Of a DNA stretch of 64,000 bases, positions 34,921-47,426 are shown piece by piece (within the stretch, counting starts at the first letter, position 1; every line of letters begins with the position of its first letter). The position numbers and the translations under genes are program-made. The DNA is from Rutstroemia sp. NJR-2017a BVV2 (taxonomy: Eukaryota > Ascomycota > Leotiomycetes > Helotiales > Rutstroemiaceae): the NCBI GenBank assembly GCA_002946415.1, contig NJPS01000048.1:1984001-2048000 (forward strand), in the 5' to 3' direction. A model generated the notes under the pieces. The model ran no database searches, was not told the origin of the DNA, and saw nothing but the letters and a program-made list of their open reading frames with translations.

Positions 34921-36035
34921 TGCGGGATAATCGCGAGACGTGAGCAGAAAGAAATCCGTGGGACGAGGGCGAAGAAATCACCTATCTCTACGCCAGCTGC
35001 TACAGCGACTGAATGCAATTTGCGAACGAGGGCATTCCCAAATAGAATTGTCGAGGAGCAATTATATTGGTGGGAGGAAAATGGGATAGTGGGGCATTTG
35101 TCAGCGACGACCACTCGAAATACTTGCTTATTAGTTTTACGCAGCACGACATCGGCGCTTTGCGTTTGTGCAGCAAAGCATTCACCCCACCACGAGTCCA
35201 GTCGTGCCCCTGCCCACTTGCAACTCCGACTGCTGAGTAATGGTTCGCGATAACGATAAGAAAGGGAAAACAGCCGTGCGCCGGAGAGCCTCCCACGCCT
35301 CCAACAGTTTGCTTCCACTTCCCTCTCCTTTGCGCGACACGGCGAGCAATCGCGTCGGCAAGGAAAGAGCCCCAAGGTCCTTCATTTTTGACCTTTTCAC
35401 CTTTCCACCTTTCCACCCAATATCCAAATTCCTTGCATTCTAACGTAATGCCATAGGTTTGCTCTACTTCATTCTGCAGCTGCATAGATCTGTGAATTTG
35501 CTATCTTAACTTTCTTGCAACCTTTCGACGGAGCAAACTTCAGAACTAGCCCGTGGAAGTTCCTGTTCAAACGGCCGATTTCTCTTCTCTGTATACCTTC
35601 TTTTCGGTATATTGTCGTTCTCTTCAAAATTCGTACCATTTCCAGATCGAAGTAAACTTCGACTTAATTCACTCAATCCTCTGCTCACCGAATGGAATAA
35701 AGCACTTCGATCTTGATGACTTCAAATAACTTTCAGTCCTACTCTATGATTTAAAGTGAGCATCCTAGAGATATCTTCATACCATTCTTGCAGCCTTTTA
35801 CTACTATTCATACTCGATTCTTAGCTGTTGCGTCTTTAAAGTCTTTTGCTACCTACCCGTCTTGAATCAGACCTTCAAGATCATATTACCTTTTCACTTC
35901 TCTTGAACATGAATTGATGGCCACGACTGACTTTCCTTCTCCAGTGCGCAGACCTCACATCATTCGCTGGCTATCGAAGTTGCCCCGACTCAATACTCAT
36001 GTCTGCCATCTAACCTAGATCGACATCTTACAAAA
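34921..36035. promoter_or_regulatory. Divergent promoter region (GSH2 / SNF2-like gene)
   Basis: 1.1 kb between divergent starts. The 600 nt before the SNF2-like ATG are T/C-rich with CTTCAAGATC-like words, which suggests a long leader. Open frames on the minus strand here (34755-35375, 35000-35485) overlap GSH2 or each other and look non-coding. Confidence 0.45.
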
Positions 36036-39000
36036 ATGGAGGTTGATGACCCATGGCATTGGTCGGTGGACAGGGTAGTGCAGGAGTTTTGCACAAACAG
36101 GCGGTCTTGGGAACTTCGAGCTGCTTCTACACCCCTGCCGGATCCCATCTTCTTGGAACATGCGTTGCGGGATAGTGCAGTATCGGGGGATGTGCTGCTT
36201 CTAGAAATCAACGACAAGACAATATACGAAGACCTCAACATAAAGAAGATCGGTTGGCGATCTTTCATTCGATACGGCATTGAGCAACTTCGTTCAAGGA
36301 GTCCTAAATATCATGCGTGGCTCTCAAAGCAAAGAATCCAGGCTGGTCCTATCTCAGAACACAGTGGTAGCTTTCAAGGATTCCCTCTAAATACCGATTT
36401 CAATTTCACTATTAATTCCTCAGTTCCTATCCCAACTGATTCCGGAAATCAGAATAATTCTGGTTTACAACCATTGCAGTTGCTTAACGACCTAAGGACC
36501 GGCAGCCCCGCGACTAGCCGAAATCGAACGGCAGACGGTATTTCAGATGCTACCGGTAGCAAGAGACAGAAGCTTAATGATCATTCTCCTCATCAGACCG
36601 ACGTTGAGTCTTCTGAAGTGACCGCTGCTGACCATCAAGAAGTCGTTTTGCACGTCGATGCTCAGAATGATACAACCGAGCATGAAGCCGATAAAACAAA
36701 GAAGCGCAAGCGCGTTGCCCCAACTCTAGTAACGGCTATCGTCGATACGTCTATTAACCGCAGCATACCCACTGAGGCCGACAGTGTCCATATTCACCGT
36801 CGAGATAGGTCGCCAAGTTCTCTTAATACTCTTGACGGGGAAGCTAATGAGGCGAAGGAACCAGAGGCTTTGGGATATCTTGGCCTTGAGAGACTATCTG
36901 TGGATGACGTATTCTATCGTGATACTGCGGTTGGTAAAAGACTCGAGTCTGAGGATATAGTGACCTTCGAGGAACGGAGCAATGCTCGTATCCCCAGCGG
37001 TCGCCGCTTATATGTGCATGGACTCATGAGGCGTTTCCTTCTTGCCCAACCAGATACATTTGAGCGGAATCAAAAGACATTTGTGGCCGTCCGACCCTAT
37101 CCAAGGAGACTGGCGCCTACATCACAGAACGTATCCTTCACACTCTATCAACCGACTTCAGACAACGAGATTACAGTCACACGTGAAAGCTTATCGTTAT
37201 GGCCAGAAATTGACCCTGGCGCAAGTGTTGCTAGACCGCCTCAGGCTGGAGAATTCATTTTCGGTGTCAACTCGAACAGTGAAGATTCCTCGAATCCCAG
37301 ATCCCAAGCAGAAGCAAGCAACCTCATTAGGTACAATACATTGGACGACGACGACGAGCTGTTACCTGCTTGGGGAGATTCGGAATATGACAGTGAGGAA
37401 TTGGATTTCTTCGACGCGGCAGCTGAAGAGCAAGAAAACGATCAAAATCTCAAGGAAAATAAATATCTCACACCAGAGGAGATCAATTCCATAATCGATG
37501 ACGGTATCGCTGGCCTGGTTGCGAAATGGCAACAAACCAAACTTCCAAAGCGTAGACAAAAAGCTTTCCGATTATGGAGGATCTCACGTCGCAACGGCAC
37601 GAAACGAGCACAGATTCAGAAAGCAAAATCGGAGCTGACGCATCTCGTTCAGAAAAGACTTCCTCAACTCCGTGAGCACGTTCTTGATTGCCAATGGTCT
37701 GAAATAGATAGGGTGCGTCGCCAAATAGGTAGTTTTGAGGCAACCATATTCGATCGCGAAGATCTTATTTACACAATTGCTCTTCTCGAGAGCACCGCCC
37801 CACCACCGAAGCCCGTAAAAGAACTGGCAATCAACGCTAAGGACAATACTCTTCGCTCGTACGAGAGTGATTCTGGAGAGTCGATCAACTCTGATAGTTC
37901 TCACACTGAAAGTGTAGATGCCATGAGTGACTTCGTTGTGGAGGAACTCGATCTCGCTGATGACGAGGAGGATGTGACAATGTCGGATACTGGTGAAATT
38001 GAGCCTCCACAGACTCCTTCAACGAGCACCTCCCAGACCTCTTCCAGAACAACTACGCAAACAACGACCGGGCCAAGTAAAACCCGACCGTACTCGCAGG
38101 GCAACAGTCAGGACGAATCGCTTAGTTCTCCAGTCCCTTTCGACACTCCAGTCCCTTTCGACACTCCAGTCGTCGCACGAATCAAAAACGAGCCGACTCT
38201 ACCTCAGCGGCATTCTACGCCTCTGATCCCCGTCGGCGCATCGAAAATCATCAGTCTCATCTCCTCTGACGAGGGCACACCGCCATCAGGTAGACTAAAG
38301 ATCAAGCTGATCAACAGAAAGAGCCCTATCACCGTCTCTTCTAGTTCTGATAAGGAGCACAGTCACAGGACTTTACCTCTTGACATGAAAAACCTCCCGT
38401 CGTTCACAACACCTGCTTCAATTTCTCAATATGAGCACCACACGTGGGAGAACTTGAAAGACCGAAATCGTCTAATAATCACGGTAGTTTACGGATTACC
38501 CAATGCGCATCAAAAAGAACTTCTTTCTTTTGCCGCTTCCCTTAATCGAGATAAATGCCGGACATACATAGAAGATTTCATTGGGAGTTCTGATTCTGTA
38601 GATGAATCAGACGCAGATTTTGTATCTGCTTTGAAAACCATGGTCCGCCTCTTTTGGATCTACATAGACTGCAAATTTCATGCCGAGCAGCAAGGATGGT
38701 TCCAAGCTGCATGTGTCGTGATTGGCAAGCACTGGCATATGTACAACAACTTCTATATCCTTGCTCATAGGCTAGACTCCTACTTCAATCCAAAGATTCG
38801 GCTCAACTATTCATCAAAGGAGGTATCCTCTGTGCGTAACATGACAGTTGATGATGAGTCTGAGGATGAAGCTCCTATGTCAGCGGTGAGACGACGACCT
38901 CGAATGACTATGTAAGTCATTATGTCCTCACCCTATGACCCTACCTATAGCTGTTTACTCACTCATGCAGTTCCTCGAATGATGACGACTACGTTTCAGA

Positions 39001-42000
39001 GCCCGAGACGCCTAGTAGGAAGAAGAAGAGACTCTTTGAAGATGCGAGTGCCCGCGACCTCCGAGAACAAGACAAAGAGCGTCAAGCTGCTCAGGAGATG
39101 CGCCGTAAGCAGCTTCGCGAAAGGTTGGCTCAATTCGGCAGCCTTGGGAATGTTGACCTACATCGTCATATTATTAATGAAGGCAAATTTGACGATCAAG
39201 GCTATATTTATATCGAGGAAGAAATCGGGAAGCGGATTAAGCCACATCAGCTCGAGGGTGTCAGGTTCATTTGGAATCAGATCACCGCTGATGGCAAAGC
39301 AACTCAAGGCTGCTTACTCGCACATACCATGGGCCTTGGGAAAACAATGCAAGCGTAAGTTAAAATGGTGGGAGCTTCCAATGTGATTGAAAGTTAATAA
39401 CACTCTAGGATCACTGCTCTTGTTGCACTTGCACAAGCGGCTCTTTCTACTGATCCAAAGGTCTTCTCGCAGGTACCTCCTAGTCTTCGGGTTTCGAAGA
39501 CAATCATTCTTTGCCCTCCAACGCTGATTGATAATTGGATGGATGAGCTGTTAACCTGGGCGCCTGATGATCTTTTGGGTGACCTTGTAAAGATCGATGC
39601 CTCTCTCAAACCTCTTGCAAGGTTACAAACCATTGAGCGATGGTACCATGATGGTGGCGTTCTGATCATTGGTTACGAAATGTTCAGAGATTTTGTGTCT
39701 AATCAGCTGTCCAAGAAAGGCCAGATGGATCCTGAAAAGTGGGACAAAGTTAGGAAGCAACTACTTGAAGGTCCAAATGTAATCATTGCCGATGAAGCAC
39801 ACAGGTTGAAGAATGCAACAGCTGCTGTCACTTTAGCCGCGTCACAATTCAGATCAAAGACCCGAATCGCTCTTACCGGATCACCGCTCGCCAATAACGT
39901 CGAGGAGTATCATACGATGATAGAATGGGTGGCGCCGAACTACCTCGGGCCCATTACTGAATTCCGAGCTAAGTACAAAGAACCGATCGAGCAAGGCTTG
40001 TACAACGATAGCACGTCGCAAGAGAAGCGCAGAAGTTTGAAAATGCTTAATGTCCTGAAAGAAGACCTGTCTCCAAAGGTAAACCGTGCTGACATGTCAG
40101 TTCTCCGGGCCGATCTTCCACCTAAAAAGGAGTTTGTCATTATGTGCTCTTTGACAGAGCTCCAGAAGCAAGCATACATCACTTATGTTCGCTCAATGTC
40201 GGCTGCCAACAATGTTCCTCGTACGAAATCTGGCGAGGTCAAAGTGGCTACTATGTGGTCGTACCTTGGTGTCCTCTCACTTCTATGCAACCATCCGTAC
40301 TGTTTCAAGGCTAAACTGGAGGAGCGAGTGCAAGATGCCCAGCAGGATTCCACTCTCTCGGCGATAACACCTGCAGATGCTCAAGATATTGCAGACGAAG
40401 ACGCCCTTTTGGAATCTGATGCATGGAAAGCGGGTGCAAGCCAAGACCTCATTACTCAAGAACAGCAAGTTTTCCGATCTGTCCGCGGCGACCTTAAAAG
40501 CATTGAACTCTCAAACAAAGTCAAAATCCTCTGCCAGATTCTTGATGCCTCCAAAGCCGTTGGTGACAAAGTGCTCGTCTTTGCCCAAACAATCCCAACC
40601 CTCGAATTTCTGCAGGAGCTGTGCATGAAACAAGGAAGAAAATTCTCCAGACTCGACGGCAAGACGGCGATGAAAACGCGTCAAGGTCTTACGAAAAAGT
40701 TCAATTCGAATGAGAAAGATCTTTTCCTTATTTCCACGACGGCCGGTAGTTTAGGACTCAACTTGTTTGGTGCTAACAGAGTCGTCATTTTCGATTTCAG
40801 GTATAACCCAACCCATGAAGAGCAAGCTATTGGTCGGGCTTACCGCATCGGGCAAACTAAAACGGTGTTTGTTTATCGACTGTTAGCTGCTGGAACTTTC
40901 GAAAATAGCATACATAACACCGCAATTTTCAAAACGCAACTTGCCTTCAGAGTTGTGGACAAGAAAAACCCGATTGCATGGGCACAGAAAGGTCTAGGTA
41001 AATTCTTACACGAGCCCAAGGATGTTGAACAAAAAGACTTGTCTAAGTTCTATGGCATGGACCCCGCCGTGCTTGACAAGATCCTAGGGCCAGCAGCAGC
41101 CGAAGGGACCATCAGATCAATTGTGCAGTCAGATACATTTGAGGAGGATGATCAGGATGGTCTAACAGAAAAGGAACAGCAAGAGGTTCGGAACTTGTTA
41201 AAACTAGAACAGCTTAAGCGAACCGATCCAAAGGCATATCAAGATCTTTTACGAACTCAGGCAAGTGCAGCACCGTTGCAAGGACAACAGAGAACTCGAG
41301 AGCAGGACGCTCCCCGTATCCAAAAATCGACGCCTCATTCTGCGACTGCTATTTCCAGCGCCAGTGGAAGTGTTCCGGCGAGGGTCCCTGCTCAAAATCC
41401 AAGAGCCGCGGTCTCTAGCAGCGACAAACAAGAGGCTGCTACCCAAAATATCGACTTGCGAGATCGGCCTGAGCCACCAGTAGACAGCATCCCAGCGCTT
41501 TTGAGGTCCCTCAAGGAAGTCTGCATCCAAACAAAGCTTTTTTCGGGCCCAGAAGAAACCAAGGCTAAAGTCATGCTACTTTACAGGATGCTCAAAGAAG
41601 TATTTGAGGGATCCATGGACAACCGAAATCTCGGCAAAGCCTTCGAAACTGCTTCGAATATCATCCGTGATAACAATGAAAAAGCTTCCGAATTGCTTTC
41701 GCACAAATTGAGCCCCAAGGATTTCTTGGACGAAGTGCTTATGCAAATGGGAAGCGGTCCATCCCAAGGTCCCAAGTCAAAAGAACAAATCGAAAGTGCA
41801 GATCAAGCTAGCACGACGCCTTCTCTGCCCAATCCCGTGCCTGCTTCAGTTAGTCAAGAATCTGTTCACTCAACTAATAGAAGCAACCTATTATCTGAAG
41901 CTGTTAAACCTCCAATACCACCCACCCAAAAATTACCGCCACAACCTCCAGGAAACCCGGAGCAGCAATCTTCTCAAAGTTCGACGGATGAAGTATTGAT

Positions 42001-42307
42001 GCCCGGTCATGGTGGCTCATTGCATGAGGTAACACAGCTCCCATTTATTACTACTACTACCCGAGACATGGAAATGGCCGAGAACGACGAGCCTCAAAAA
42101 CAACCTTGCGATGATAGATCCATGGTTCACGGGGCTCTAACCAACGGTGCTGCCGACGGAGACAATCGGGAGGTTACAATGATCAAACCCGATTCATCTA
42201 GAACAGCTACTGTAACATCAAGCGATGCAAAGACCTCAGTATTCTCTTTCCCAAAACGACTTGTGGGTTGGGTTGCAGGAACAATTCCAAAAGCTAATCT
42301 GCCTTAA
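36036..42307 (+). CDS. Rad54/ATRX-like SNF2 DNA translocase with N-terminal SAM-like domain
   Basis: Three exons (36036-38911, 38971-39354, 39409-42307) close at 2052 residues. Residues ~5-90 (WHWSVDRVVQEF ... GWRSFIRYGIEQL) resemble a SAM domain. A long acidic, Ser-rich region with basic patches (KKRKRV) follows. The motor begins near 1060 (KPHQLEGVRFIW) with Walker A HTMGLGKT near 1077-1084, DEAHRLKN near 1214, and motif VI-like GRAYRIGQTKT near 1561. The TMGLGKT form and the lack of a long insert point to the Rad54/ATRX/ARIP4 branch rather than SWI/SNF or INO80. The ~400-residue C-terminal tail is mostly disordered. A nuclear role in chromatin or recombination is inferred; the exact orthologue is not clear to me. 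An 18-bp in-frame duplication (PVPFDT twice) sits at 38131-38168. Confidence 0.92.
38131..38168 (+). repeat. In-frame 18-bp tandem duplication
   Basis: CCAGTCCCTTTCGACACT occurs twice back to back, encoding PVPFDTPVPFDT in a disordered part of the SNF2-like protein. The copies are identical, so the event looks recent. Confidence 0.85.
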
Positions 42308-44441
42308 CGCTTCTAGAATCCAATGTATAAAGCTATGAGCCGACAGCCTCTATCTCTAAGAACTTCTGTTCTTCCCCCGAAAAGCTTAGCCAAAAAGAGG
42401 CGCGGCGTGCATGCGGACGAAGACTTGGCGGCGTTGAGACAGGTACAACACGCACGGGAGGCTCGCGCTGCCGCTTCTCCGAACAAATACTCCCTCCCAT
42501 GACAATCACAACAAGATCGTCATGCCCGTCCTCATCATCATGATAAATCTCCGCAACGAAGTAGCTCGCCTCATAGAGCCTCTTCGAAACCACCGTGAAA
42601 ATCTAATTAAACATTAATCTTTCACAATCGTATTTAGCGAATCGGGCTTGTACATACAAAAATTGCATTCACCACAAATGCGTTCACAATATTTTTTTGA
42701 GGCTTTGCGGAGGACGATCACATTGATAAGGCGTATGGGTTTTCTAAAGAACGTGGTGTTGGAAAGGATATTTGAAAGGAAATGGGCTGAGCTTTTGCTT
42801 TATGATACCAATATTGTTATTTCTGATCTTGTTGTTTGTGCGCGAGATGGATTCTTCTTACTCTACTTAACTGAGGAGCAATCATGCACTTCTCATGGAG
42901 TTTATGGTGAAGGAACAGATACGGGAGTGGATATGTGCTGGAGGCATGGGGCAGGAGGCAGTGATTGGGAGGATATGGAGATGGACAGTGTAGTCCTTCA
43001 GATCTCCGACTCATAATAGTTCGTCAGATGGTGTGACCCAGAATATTACTACTCCACATACATGCTATGGAATTTGGATTAGGTTTGTGACGTGATATAT
43101 TCACTTCTGATATTCCATCCTCTTTTTGTATCTTTTCATACCTTCTTCCTTCTTATATCTTACATCGATTCTCCTGCCCTCCATCAATCTAGGTTACCAT
43201 CCTAATCGACGCGGTCGTGCGATTGAGCATCAAGTGATGTTCTCCTGGGCGTCTCGTGATGGACCGCGGGGGAGAGAGTAACTGAGTAGTCGACGGTTTG
43301 ACTGGATACTATGAAAGTCTAGCACTTCGAATAGGAAAGATTCGAACATGGTGATTGGAATTAATGGGTCGACGGCTGGAACCCGCAAATTTTGTATACC
43401 CTCCTTTTTCCCTTTTTTTGTTCTTTTCATTTCTTGTGGATAGAGTTCCCACTGCACGAATGTACTGACTTTCGAAAGGATGAGCGAGTGAATGAAATAA
43501 ATGGTTACGCTGCGATACTGCAAAGTCGCATCCGATATGTATGCTACGGCATTGTGTCGCCTTACGAGTAAGTGAGATCCACGGACTATGAGTGCTGTGT
43601 TTGGTTCGGCCGAAATGTATTGTATGTATGTATATACAGCTGCGGGAGTCGGAACGATCTTACGGAGGAATATGAGGAGGACGAGGATAGTTCGGGAAGG
43701 TAGTCACCCAGGGTGGGATATGTGACATGGTTTCTGACTTTGTGTTATCTGTGTTTGTCTTTTTCTTTCTTGGAATGAATGGTTCTGTAACAGCTGCAAG
43801 ACTTTTATAATTGGAATTTTACTTTGAGAAGTGAATGGGAGGGGAAGGGGGCAAGGGAGAGGTGGATGGGTCCATTTATATCTATATGGTGGTGGAATAT
43901 GGTATGGTCGTTGATGAAAGGAGGGGTTCTCGCTTGTGGAGTTAGTATTGTTGTTTGGTTGTTAGTATTGTTCTTGGATTTGGGGTGGGTGTTGATGGGA
44001 TTTCTTTGATGGACAGCTTGTTGGCGTGGAGCGCACTCACCTGGCGATGTCGAAGCCGAAGATACAGTAACCTGTCACGCGGCCCCGCTTGGTCATGGTA
44101 TATTAAAACTGCACTTTTATAACGAGAAAACACCAGACTTTGAGGAATCTAGAATCTGAAGGTTTTCAAATACTTTTTATCTTAAATTGAAATATGGAGA
44201 AGTGTTCTAGTAATTTAATGTTAAAGCATGGTGAGGTTCCGGTTGGATAAAAAAATCAGATGATAATCAGGTGACTTAGGCAGCTCTCCGGAACAGAGTA
44301 ATCGTCGGAGGCACCGGAATGCCGACGATTATTCCCCGATAGCAAGGCGTAAAGTGAATTGCGAGTGCATGCTTCGCTTTTCAATGCAAAGTCCATTGGA
44401 AGTGAGCGAACTCCTCCACTGGCAAAATACAACTTCAAGTC
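42308..44441. other. 2.1 kb spacer, possible small unresolved gene
   Basis: Mostly featureless. Minus frame 42593-42333 encodes VSKRLYEASYFVAEIYHDDEDG and more, with a protein-like start but only a GTG. An acceptor-like TTAATTAG lies just before it, so it could be the last exon of a short minus-strand gene whose 5' part I cannot place. Plus frame 42648-43016 overlaps the opposite region and begins at TTG; an internal ATG (MRSQYFFEALRR) is possible. Neither is strong enough to call. Confidence 0.3.
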
Positions 44442-45550
44442 ATGGCCCAAACCTCCACGCTTCGAAAGCTTCCCTGTGAGATCAGAGAGATGATCTACGA
44501 CTTTGCATTAGCTGTCGATCCTGAAAATCCACCCGTGCTTGTAGTTGATGAGATACTATGCTCACTAGCTAAATTGCAGCCTTCCGAACGTGCTTTCATC
44601 CCAGATCGAGTCATTTATCGAGAGATTGTCAAGTATAACATCGAGCACTCCCTTGCACGCTTCGAGACGACACATGATCGGGGGTCGGGTTCTGGTTTCA
44701 ACGTGGATCATGATTGTCCGTCTATGGGAAACGTGGATCTCGTCGATGCACGCTTCGAAATGGTAGATTCTGGGACATTTGATCCTGCGTCCGAATCAGA
44801 TCCTGATTGCCTGTCTTTTGGGGCCATATCTCCGCTCGCGTTGGCGGCGCTTCGAAATGTCCAAGTAGACATACCAGGGTAATTATTATTCCAGGTTTAT
44901 ATTTGATCGTCTAATACTGATACTCATTAGATATTCTGTTCCAGGTAACGGATGGTACATGGGTATGGTGGGAATGGACCATTTGAGTGGGGGCCCAAAC
45001 GCGAGAGAGACCGGGGAATTAATGCCAATTTTTGAAGCCACATTGAAGGTACGCAGCTGTCAGTTGGAATCATGTCAAGTATTCTATCCAAAGCTTACCA
45101 TGCACTGTGTAGAGCCTCTCAAAAGCACCGGCCATCAAGAGCATTTGTTTTTGCTTTCTGAATAGTATGGTAACGTGTGCATCTAACCCGATGATGCCAA
45201 TGTACTTTTACTTTGGAAAGTGGGATTATGCGTTTTTGAACTTCAATTGGGTGCACCTTGGGCAGTGTCTCGCTAGCTTTCCGCAACTCAAGTCTTTTGG
45301 GTTCCGTGGGACAGTCAATGACCTTGAATGTCTCCTTGACCATAAGCCTGTCAGCCAGCTCAGTAGAGCAAGAGCAAACGAGCATATCACCGAAATTTGC
45401 GTGGTCTGCTTTGCGGCATGTGAAAATATGAAATCGTTCGAAGAGTGCTTTCTTGAGCGACCGAGACTTCAGTGCAACCCTAAATATTTCAGCATAGTTT
45501 GGAGTACTTCGAAAGGGATGAAGTTATTGAAGACAGAAGGTGAACGTTGA
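44442..45550 (+). CDS. 2EXR-type protein, copy 1
   Basis: Three exons (44442-44878, 44931-45048, 45113-45550) close at 330 residues. The N terminus LRKLPCEIREMIYDFAL matches the 2EXR signature (LPxEIRxxIY), an F-box-like motif widespread and expanded in filamentous ascomycetes. Later blocks are RAFIPDRVIYREIVKYNI, SPLALAALRNVQVDIPG at the first splice, HLGQCLASFPQLKSFGFRG, and a Cys-containing tail FEECFLERPRLQ. The copy at 47427-48490 shares the same order (RAVIPDRQLYREV, SPLARENIRQIEVKVPG, FKRLNYFEIRG, FDECFGPVRAR), so the two are paralogues. The first intron is at the same place and phase in both; the second intron is found only here. Function unknown; possibly a substrate adaptor, by analogy with F-box proteins. 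Confidence 0.75.
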
Positions 45551-47426
45551 CTACTGAGAATAGGCGGCGGGAGCGTTAATGGGAGTTTGGGTTTGAGTTG
45601 AGGTGGTCTTGGGGGATGAACGAAAGGAGCATGCATGCATACAACGAAAGCAACACGGGCGGACTTCTATTATACCAATTAATGAACGGTAGTCTATACA
45701 TACAATGACACCTCCTGAATACTATCTCTGAGATACTGCGTGGTGCTAACCAGTGGGATCGCATGAAAGTACCTTGACACATCCCAGCCGGGCGAGTAAC
45801 CCGGTGAACAGTATCGAAGTTTGCTTGATACACTTCCGTCTCGAAAGTTTCTAAGCTTCGGGATCTGAGACTCTATCATTCAGTTCAGATCAAAGCTCGA
45901 TAGATTATCGTTGCAAGAGCTGGTGCACGTTGCTACCAAAGTAATTTCATTACTCGTGAGAAACTCTCCCAGATACGTGATGATCATAGTAGCATTGTAA
46001 GCTTGCACTCAATCCAGCCACGAAAGATCACTTATTGAGGGCTTTCATAGGCATCCGGTTTCTGAAGACATATGGCATGCAGAACCGGAGATCAAGGAGA
46101 GAGTGGTGTTCCCTTTCAAGGAGGGAGTGTGATGGATGGCAGAACTGCCCAATCACCACCTTGCCGGCAATCCTATCCACGTTTAGTTTTCCACAGTGTA
46201 GAATCTGGGGGGGGGATGTACTTGGTCCTTGAATCTCAGGTCCAAAAACTAGTCACGAATAAGGAAGCAACTGGCGATATTAGGGAGCTAACTTTCTGGT
46301 AGCCCCCTCGGATGTATTAGTCCACTCAGATTTCAGATCTGGCACGCTTTCAAGGCAGACTTCTATACTAGGGCAACCGGAGTATGATCTACTAGTAAGC
46401 TCTCGATAAGCTGGATTGCACGAAGAAGGGAGGATCCGCAATAGATTGAGGCTGCAGGTGATGAAGACTGAGAGTCAGGCTGGCAATGGACGAAAGTAAC
46501 GATGATGGTCGAGATATTAACCACAACTAGCTACTCTTAAGTAGTAAAGGGTACGGCTTGGAAACCTGGCTTCGAATGAGAATCTTTGGTCTCTGGAATG
46601 ACTAAGAGAATTGATTCAGGAACCAGCTAACCGAAATATCAGCTGTATTCTTCGGAATATATTACGAGCTCCCCGCCATATCAGCCCAAAAAAAGCAAAC
46701 ACAGTTTAAGCAAACAAAATATGCCCTCTCATATTCCGACTTCCAAAATCTTGTCATTATACTATCCCCGAATGTTGTGCAGGAAATCACTCTCTTGAGT
46801 CAACGAGATGGCATCCTGCTCGCTGCCTAGATTTCCGTTGGAAAGAGAGACAATCTATTCCCTCGTCACAGCCCTACGCCCTACCGTTAAAACGTCCTCA
46901 ATTTCGAAGATTTGGGATTGGAGATTCTATCCGTAGCATGGCTGCGCTTGTAACAAAAATCCTACTGGTGCCAGGCTGTTGTGATGTAGGCTCGGTTGGA
47001 GCGGGTTTGGATGAGCCTTTGCCATCGACAGCCACGATTTCTTGAGCTACTATAAATCCTGCCTCCCGCAGCAAAGATGAATAATTGAGCAGGTGGATAA
47101 CTTTGAGTAGCTGGGCTGTTAAAGTGGAAGTAGGTTCCTAGCTGATGGAAAAAAAATCACCCAGATTGCACTGGTCCGTGAAATTCGGACAATGTCTACT
47201 TCGACCTCAACAACATCAGACAAATAAATGTAGGATATATATCTGTCGAATAATCTAACGTAGTAAATCTAACAATAAACCTTGGAAGATGGGGGCAACT
47301 CCCGCCTTAATACTTAATATTCAATCACGTGCATGTAAGCAACTTTCTCCACAACGCGCCAACTGTTTGTGCCATCCCATCGCAGCAGCCTACTACGCAC
47401 TTTCAAAACAGATTCAGGACGACAAA
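45551..47426. other. Spacer between the two 2EXR genes
   Basis: 1.9 kb with no supported gene. Frames such as 46035-46302 lack protein features. No transposon ends or long repeats were noticed between the two paralogues. Confidence 0.45.
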
